The notes below the pieces were generated by a model. The model made no database searches and was not told where the DNA came from. It saw nothing but the letters and a program-made list of their open reading frames with translations. A program made the position numbers and the translations under genes. A stretch of 10,660 nt of DNA from Sulfurimonas sp. (GTDB lineage Bacteria; Campylobacterota; Campylobacteria; Campylobacterales; Sulfurimonadaceae). Positions 6,290 to 10,660 of this stretch are shown in pieces (position 1 is the first letter of the stretch; the number at the start of each line of letters is the position of its first letter). The stretch spans positions 1 to 10,660 of the forward strand of contig JAMORZ010000096.1 in the NCBI GenBank assembly GCA_027063295.1. Direction: 5' to 3'.

Positions 6290-7366
6290 ATGTTTTTAGA
6301 CTATCTAACAGACCTACTCTCTTCTGTAAAGAAACAAAAAAATTCAAAAGATCCTAAACCTTTAGAACCTATCAAAAGTATTAAAGAGATCCAACAAGAA
6401 GAGCTACAAAAAACTCCTGTAGTGGATGAGTATGACACACCCTCTTCTGAAACAGTTCAAGAACACGATCTACCTTTAGAAGGGGAGGAAGTTGGAAGTT
6501 TTACACAAAACCAAAAGCTCAGCTTAGAAAAAGAAGCACCATCTCCACAAAGAAAAAAACGCTCTGTTCCTGAACATGGAAAGATCAACAAAGAGGATTT
6601 TAAAGAGTTTGCAGGTGCGAGAATCCTTGTTGCAGAAGATAACCTCATCAACCAAAAAGTTATCAATGGTCTCTTAGCAGAATCTGGTATCGAACTCGTT
6701 ATCGCTGATGACGGACAAATCGCTTTAGATATCTTGGAAAAAGACTCTAACTTTCTGATGGTTCTTATGGATGCTCACATGCCAAATGTTGATGGTTTTG
6801 AAGCAACACGTCGCATCAGGTCCAACCCGAAATACGATCACATAGTCGTCGTTGCACTCAGTGGTGATACAGCAGCAGATGACATACGAAAGATGACAGA
6901 AGCTGGGATGGAAGAGCATCTTGAAAAACCACTCAAGATGAATGATCTTTATGATGTTATCTACGCATATATAGGGCTCAACACTCCTCAAGCAGAAGAA
7001 CAAGTAGAAGAAGAAACATATTCAGCACCACAAACAAAAGAGCTCAATGGAGCAAAAGGACTAGAGATTTGTGGTGGGGATGAAGCATTTTATCATGAGA
7101 TACTTGATGAGTTTGTAGCTACTTATGCAGACTCAACAAACACTCTTTTAAAACTTTTAGGTGAAGATAAGATCGAAGAAGCAGATAGAATGCTACTTGA
7201 TATTATTGGTGTTACTGCCAATATAGGAGCAGAGGGTCTCAATGAGATTGCACAACATATCAAAATAGCTCTACAAAAATCAAATGAAAATGGTTATATA
7301 AAACTCATAGAACAATACAGAGTTCATTTAGATGCACTTTTAAGAGATATCAAAGCATACAAATAA
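6290..7366 (+). CDS. Response-regulator receiver protein with a C-terminal Hpt-like domain lacking the histidine
   Basis: This 358-residue cytoplasmic protein has four parts: a short amphipathic N-terminus (2-16), an acidic, Pro-rich linker (about 17-100), a receiver domain (110-228) and a C-terminal helical domain (about 253-355). The receiver is intact: Glu116-Asp117 (VAEDN), phospho-acceptor Asp161 (LMDAHMP), Ser191 (ALSG) and Lys213 (EKPL). The sequence LINQKV after the acidic pair resembles receivers of hybrid histidine kinases. The C-terminal part looks like Hpt (GLEICGGDEAFYHEILDEF, then ANIGAEGL), but the HxLKG phosphorylation motif reads LDIIG (303-307), with Leu303 for His and Ile306 for Lys. 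There is no DNA-binding output domain. TAAGG (6278-6282) is 7 nt before the ATG. The gene is divergent from rsmH and alone in its orientation. It may act through protein contact; the partner kinase is not visible. Confidence 0.9.
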   Translation: MFLDYLTDLLSSVKKQKNSKDPKPLEPIKSIKEIQQEELQKTPVVDEYDTPSSETVQEHDLPLEGEEVGSFTQNQKLSLEKEAPSPQRKKRSVPEHGKINKEDFKEFAGARILVAEDNLINQKVINGLLAESGIELVIADDGQIALDILEKDSNFLMVLMDAHMPNVDGFEATRRIRSNPKYDHIVVVALSGDTAADDIRKMTEAGMEEHLEKPLKMNDLYDVIYAYIGLNTPQAEEQVEEETYSAPQTKELNGAKGLEICGGDEAFYHEILDEFVATYADSTNTLLKLLGEDKIEEADRMLLDIIGVTANIGAEGLNEIAQHIKIALQKSNENGYIKLIEQYRVHLDALLRDIKAYK

Positions 7367-7381
7367 ACTCACAAAGAGTTT
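7365..7381. terminator. Weak hairpin between convergent genes, possible terminator
   Basis: AAACTC (7365-7370), loop ACAAA, GAGTTT (7376-7381) makes a 6-bp stem between the convergent receiver and methyltransferase genes and overlaps both stop codons. It is AT-rich, and only a broken pyrimidine tract (TTCTCTTTTC) follows on the plus strand. It may slow transcription, but it is not a strong intrinsic terminator. Confidence 0.25.
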
Positions 7382-8388
7382 TAGTTCTCTTTTCTAAAGC
7401 TCATCATCTTAAAACGCTCACCAAGAAAATTTGGCATAATCAGCATCTTTGCTTTTTCTAGTTCCTGCTTATAAAGTTTCTCTTCAACATTCTCTTTTAA
7501 CATCTCTAAAAGTTCTAGCAGCCCCATATCAACAAGAGCAACCATCTGAGCTTTAAAACTCTTCATCTTCACACCTGCTTCTTCAAAGGCATCTTTAACA
7601 TGAGCAAATGTCACATCATAAGTAATATCACTTTTTTTATACAACTTCTCACGAGCAACATAATCCTCATCATCTTCAGGAAGAAAAAATGGAAGTACTT
7701 TATGCTGTGTGTAAACTCTAAGTGAAAAGTCTGGTCTTGCCTGCATCTCACCATAATCAAACGTAACAAACTCAAACTTCTCACATGAAGCTGCCATCTC
7801 TTTAGCAAACTCTTCATACCCGATAGCTATCTCACCTCTATCTTTGGAGTATTTTTTTGCTTTTTGACTCACCCACTCATCTTCATCTTCAAAAACAACA
7901 TCATGATCTTCCACTCTTGCAGTTTTTCCCTTAAAATAAAGTTCACAAGGAAATGCATCAAAGATCTCATTTGCGATAAAAAATGCATTTTTTCTTTTGA
8001 GTTCACGTAAAGATTTATAGTGTGTTATCTTAACGACATCACCAAAACTCTCAAAAAAGTACTCCCTTTGCTGCTTTTGCAAATCATCAAATCTCTCAAT
8101 GATCACAAACTCAAAATTCTCTAAGAGTTCAGGTCTTAATGTATAAAGAAACTCACAAACATCAGCTAAAAAATACCCATGGTGTGCACCAATCTCGCAG
8201 ATCGTTGCGTTTGGTTGCAAAAAACCTTCATCTACCAAAGAGATGATATGTTTTGCAACACTTCCACCAAAAAACTTACTCGTACTCACAGCTGTGTAAA
8301 AGTCACCCTCTTTTCCTATATTTTTATAGGTTGCATAGTATCCATCTTCACCATAAAGCCATTCACCCATATATTCACTAAATCTCAT
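7381..8388 (-). CDS. SAM-dependent methyltransferase of the MidA/NDUFAF7 family
   Basis: This 335-residue protein belongs to the class I methyltransferases that include human NDUFAF7, which dimethylates an arginine of a respiratory complex I subunit during assembly. Bacterial members have no settled substrate. Family landmarks are GYYAT (16-20), GDFYTAVSTSKFFGGSVA (28-45), motif I ICEIGAHHGYFLADV (63-77), ANEIFDAFPCELY (139-151), FDYGE (210-214), DITYDVTFAHVKDAFEEAG (254-272) and the C-terminal PNFLGERFKMMSF (319-331). The usual glycine-rich loop GPGxG reads GAHHG (67-71), so the middle glycine is lost, although the preceding Glu-Ile-Gly and the final Gly remain. The ATG overlaps the stop of the TolC-like gene (TAATG), and AGGGG lies just upstream inside that gene, so translation is probably coupled. 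A role with the TolC-like protein is not implied by the family. Confidence 0.88.
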   Translation of the reverse strand: MRFSEYMGEWLYGEDGYYATYKNIGKEGDFYTAVSTSKFFGGSVAKHIISLVDEGFLQPNATICEIGAHHGYFLADVCEFLYTLRPELLENFEFVIIERFDDLQKQQREYFFESFGDVVKITHYKSLRELKRKNAFFIANEIFDAFPCELYFKGKTARVEDHDVVFEDEDEWVSQKAKKYSKDRGEIAIGYEEFAKEMAASCEKFEFVTFDYGEMQARPDFSLRVYTQHKVLPFFLPEDDEDYVAREKLYKKSDITYDVTFAHVKDAFEEAGVKMKSFKAQMVALVDMGLLELLEMLKENVEEKLYKQELEKAKMLIMPNFLGERFKMMSFRKEN

Positions 8389-9617
8389 TACATCCCCTCA
8401 TTTACATACATTTCATACAATGTTAAAAGCTCAAGTTGTTTATCTATATCATAGATTTTAGAATCTATCTGCTGAATCTCAAGCGAATTTTGTAATGTTT
8501 TTATATCATACTCTGTTTTATATCCAGCACGAAAAAGTGATTGTGTATCTTTGAGCAATTTTGCATAGATATCTGCATTCTCAGCACTCAACTCTATCTT
8601 TTTATCATACTTCTTGATATTATTCATCACCTGTTCATAGATCGCATTGAGTTCACGTTGCTTATCTTTTTGCACCACTTCTGATTTTAAAAAATCGATT
8701 TTTGCAGACTCAATATCTCTAAAAGTGTTGATATCTAAAGGAAGTGATATCTTAAAACCATAGTCATAGTAGTTTACACTGTTTGTTATAATCCCTGCGT
8801 TTGAGCCAAAAAACTGTTCTGTATCGTTCCAGTTATACCCTGCAGTAAAATTGATATTTGGAAGATATTTTGCAACTGTAACATCTTTTTTATAAAGGTT
8901 TTTCTTTATCTCTGCTCTATTCATCTTTAAAACTATATTGTTTTGTAAAAACTTCTCATGAGTTAACATCTCTAAATGTGGTATCGGTGCCTGTTTGTAA
9001 TCCAAATCACTCAAAGCCTGGAATTTACTGATAAGTTTCTCTTTTGTTGTTTGGATATCAAAGAGTGTTTGTATAACTATATTTCTTTGAATGATAGCAT
9101 TATCTAAAAATCCCGAATCGAGTTGTCCATTGAGGTACTCCTCTTTTTTTTGAAGAAGATTAATCTCTGCATTGTCTATTTGAAGTTTTTGTTTTTTTAT
9201 TTTTAGTTCCACTTGCTTAATCTGCATCAAAAGTGAAACTGCTTCTTTTATCATCTTACGTTTTGCAACATCTACAGAATAATCATTGTAACGTTTACTT
9301 GCATTTGCAAACTTGATCCCATAGTAGATCCCACCACTTTGAAATATGGGCTGATCGATACGTAGCGATGCTGTTTTAGAGGTAAGTGTCTCTCCATCAG
9401 GAGCACTTCTAGAATATGTATAATTAAAACGCACAGGTGCTATCCATGAGTCTCTTAGTTTTGAGCTCTCAGCTTCGCTCTTATCATAGTCTAAATTGAA
9501 CTGATCTTTTTTATATATAGAGATATAGTCATTTAAATCATTCTCTTTTTCATTGGCAAATGTAGTACTACCCACTACCACTATCATTACAATAAAAAAA
9601 TATTGTAAACCTCTCAT
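8388..9617 (-). CDS. TolC-family outer-membrane efflux protein
   Basis: This 409-residue protein has a signal peptide (MRGLQYFFIV through about Ala21, with cleavage near TTFA-NE) and the TolC internal duplication. Each half has a beta segment followed by long amphipathic helices: YSRSAPDGETLT with LRIDQPIFQSGG (68-96) before helices to about 240, and FTAGYNWNDTEQFF with KISLPLDINTFRD (257-301) before helices to about 400. TolC proteins trimerise into an outer-membrane barrel and periplasmic tunnel that receives substrate from an inner-membrane pump and its adaptor. The protein is a little shorter than typical members (430-490), but both repeats are present. The ribosome-binding site is GGGAG (9622-9626). 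Its stop overlaps the start of the MidA-like gene. The only pump in the window, the RND transporter, lies about 3.4 kb downstream in another transcription unit. Pairing with it is conjecture. Confidence 0.85.
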   Translation of the reverse strand: MRGLQYFFIVMIVVVGSTTFANEKENDLNDYISIYKKDQFNLDYDKSEAESSKLRDSWIAPVRFNYTYSRSAPDGETLTSKTASLRIDQPIFQSGGIYYGIKFANASKRYNDYSVDVAKRKMIKEAVSLLMQIKQVELKIKKQKLQIDNAEINLLQKKEEYLNGQLDSGFLDNAIIQRNIVIQTLFDIQTTKEKLISKFQALSDLDYKQAPIPHLEMLTHEKFLQNNIVLKMNRAEIKKNLYKKDVTVAKYLPNINFTAGYNWNDTEQFFGSNAGIITNSVNYYDYGFKISLPLDINTFRDIESAKIDFLKSEVVQKDKQRELNAIYEQVMNNIKKYDKKIELSAENADIYAKLLKDTQSLFRAGYKTEYDIKTLQNSLEIQQIDSKIYDIDKQLELLTLYEMYVNEGM

Positions 9618-9699
9618 TTATCTCCCTGTTCTTACAAACTCTAAATCTAAAAAGAAAGTATATAATAAATTCAATAATATATAAAACTAAAAAAAATAC

Positions 9700-9722
9700 T
9701 AAAGGATAATTATTTTCCTTTA
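9700..9722. promoter_or_regulatory. Fur/PerR-type palindrome upstream of the cytochrome c peroxidase gene
   Basis: A 23-bp palindrome is centred on T9711. The left arm is TAAAGGATAAT and the right arm is ATTTTCCTTTA; 10 of 11 position pairs are complementary, the exception being T9707/T9715. Its core fits the known 7-1-7 pattern of Fur-family regulators: GATAAT, one base, ATTATC, with 11 of 12 positions matching. It overlaps the expected -35 region of the peroxidase promoter and lies about 80 bp from the start of the divergent TolC-like gene. Binding by PerR (peroxide) or Fur (iron) is inferred; the sequence alone cannot say which. Confidence 0.55.
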
Positions 9723-9743
9723 AGTAAAATTATACTACAATTC

Positions 9744-9749
9744 TATAAT
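9744..9749 (+). promoter_or_regulatory. -10 box of the cytochrome c peroxidase promoter
   Basis: A perfect TATAAT ends 21 nt before the peroxidase ATG. The -35 position (9721-9726, TAAGTA) is poor and falls on the right edge of the Fur/PerR-like palindrome. The predicted leader is about 15 nt and carries AAAGG (9759-9763) as ribosome-binding site, 7 nt before the ATG. Confidence 0.5.
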
Positions 9750-9770
9750 CAAAAATACAAAGGTATATGT

Positions 9771-10660
9771 ATGCAAAAAACTTTTTTATCACTCGCACTT
9801 GCTTCAACGCTTATGATGGCTTCTTCTTTAGTTCAAGAAGCTAAAGATGTAGGACTCAAAGCGATTCCAGAATCACAAACAGAACTTTTAAAACTTATCG
9901 ACAATCCTAAAAACCCTATTACAAAAGAGAAAGTTGCTCTTGGTCAAAAGCTCTACTTTGATCCTAGACTTTCTAAAAGTGGTTTTATTTCTTGTAACTC
10001 TTGTCATAACCTCAGCGAAGGTGGAGATGATGGTCTTGAAGCTGCTGTTGGTCACAAATGGAGAGTAAACCCTCACCATCTTAACTCTCCAACTGTTTAC
10101 AATGCTGTATTTAACGATAAACAGTTTTGGGATGGAAGAAGTCCAGACTTAGAAGATCAAGCACAAGGTCCTATCCAAGCAGCTCCAGAGATGGCTGCAA
10201 CAAAAGATCATGTAGCAAAAACAGTAAACTCGATCCCTGCTTATGTAAAAGAGTTCAAAAAAGCTTACGGTAAAGATGTACAAGTTACTTTTGAAAAGAT
10301 CACAGACACAATCGGTCTTTTTGAGAGAACTTTAGTGACTCCATCTGCGTTTGATGAGTTTATGAACGGTTGTCCAAGTGCAATGACTCCAGCACAAAAA
10401 GAGGGTCTTAAAACTTTCATCAAGGTTGGTTGTGCATCATGTCACAACGGTGTAGGTATCGGTGGTGGTATGGCACCAATGAATGTAACTGCAAAGTACA
10501 AATATATGAATGTTGGTGATTTTAAAGGTGATATAAACGGTATGGTAAGAGTTCCGACACTTAGAAACATTACACAAACTGCTCCATATTTTCACAACGG
10601 TATGGTAAAAACTCTTCGTGGTGCGATCAAAGAGATGGCTCGTGTACAACTTGGTAAAAA
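9771..10660 (+). CDS. Di-heme cytochrome c peroxidase (3' end outside window)
   Basis: This periplasmic enzyme reduces hydrogen peroxide to water with electrons from small c-type cytochromes. A signal peptide (MQKTFLSLALASTLMMASS) is followed by two heme c sites: Cys75-Asn-Ser-Cys78-His79 (low-potential, peroxidatic heme) and Cys221-Ala-Ser-Cys224-His225 (high-potential heme). By alignment from memory with the Pseudomonas enzyme, His95 (VGHKW) is the removable sixth ligand, Trp120 (QFWDGR) lies between the hemes, Glu140 (APEM) is the catalytic acid, and Met289 (IKEMARVQLG) is a likely ligand of the second heme. PTLRNITQTAPYFHNG (262-277) is also family-typical. The reading frame is open to the window edge after 296 codons, and about 30 residues are probably missing. 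I chose ATG 9771 over 9767 because the latter is in another frame. The gene is divergent from the TolC-like gene, with a Fur/PerR-like site in its promoter. Confidence 0.96.
   Translation, partial: MQKTFLSLALASTLMMASSLVQEAKDVGLKAIPESQTELLKLIDNPKNPITKEKVALGQKLYFDPRLSKSGFISCNSCHNLSEGGDDGLEAAVGHKWRVNPHHLNSPTVYNAVFNDKQFWDGRSPDLEDQAQGPIQAAPEMAATKDHVAKTVNSIPAYVKEFKKAYGKDVQVTFEKITDTIGLFERTLVTPSAFDEFMNGCPSAMTPAQKEGLKTFIKVGCASCHNGVGIGGGMAPMNVTAKYKYMNVGDFKGDINGMVRVPTLRNITQTAPYFHNGMVKTLRGAIKEMARVQLGK

Noticed and set aside
6153..6347. Minus-strand 64-codon open frame across the rsmH/receiver intergenic region
   Set aside because: It overlaps the starts of two solid genes and both -10 boxes, and its product shows no recognisable features.
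1883..9617. RND transporter and TolC-like protein as one tripartite efflux operon
   Set aside because: They are separated by rsmH, the ftsL-like gene, the methyltransferase gene and an opposite-strand gene, and no periplasmic adaptor is present. Co-function is possible but not shown by the sequence.
9888..10649. Minus-strand open frames of 63 and 70 codons at the right end
   Set aside because: They are antisense to the cytochrome c peroxidase gene, which carries both CxxCH motifs and family-specific residues in a continuous frame.
1..10660. CRISPR array, transposon, prophage or defence genes
   Set aside because: I saw no regularly spaced repeats, transposase or integrase motifs, terminal inverted repeats or known defence domains on either strand.

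Overview
The window is chromosomal DNA from a Campylobacterota (epsilonproteobacterial) bacterium, most likely close to Sulfurimonas. This rests on the AT-rich composition, A/T-biased codons, short intergenic gaps, the style of the RsmH, GlyS and MidA proteins, and a class II superoxide reductase next to a di-heme cytochrome c peroxidase. The genus is an inference from recall, not from a search.

Layout, left to right. (1) The 5' part of glyS on the minus strand, cut by the left edge. (2) A plus-strand superoxide reductase gene ending in a clean two-way terminator, which it shares with a convergent minus-strand gene for a small unrecognised lipoprotein. That lipoprotein gene has a good sigma70-type promoter with an 18-bp palindrome over its -35 box. 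(3) A minus-strand tRNA with anticodon CAU and an encoded CCA. (4) A tight minus-strand cluster rsmH - ftsL-like - RND transporter (1030 aa), with an 11-nt overlap and then an 11-nt gap. (5) Divergent from rsmH, a plus-strand protein with an acidic linker, an intact receiver domain and a C-terminal Hpt-like domain that lacks the phospho-accepting histidine. (6) Convergent with it, a minus-strand two-gene unit: a TolC-family outer-membrane protein followed by a MidA/NDUFAF7-family methyltransferase, joined by a TAATG stop/start overlap. (7) Divergent from that unit, a di-heme cytochrome c peroxidase running off the right edge. A Fur/PerR-type palindrome sits in the intergenic region upstream of it.

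How the genes fit together. Two products detoxify reactive oxygen: superoxide reductase (cytoplasm) makes peroxide and the cytochrome c peroxidase (periplasm) removes peroxide. They lie about 9 kb apart and are not one operon. rsmH followed by an ftsL-like gene is the left end of the classical division/cell-wall (dcw) cluster, but here an RND pump gene follows where ftsI would be expected. The RND pump and the TolC-like protein could be parts of one export system, but no periplasmic adaptor gene is present and they are in separate transcription units. Nothing in the window looks like a mobile element, CRISPR array, defence system or prophage. Most of it is ordinary core genome. The points most worth a second look are the histidine-less Hpt-like domain, the Fur/PerR-like operator, and the RND gene in the rsmH-ftsL cluster.
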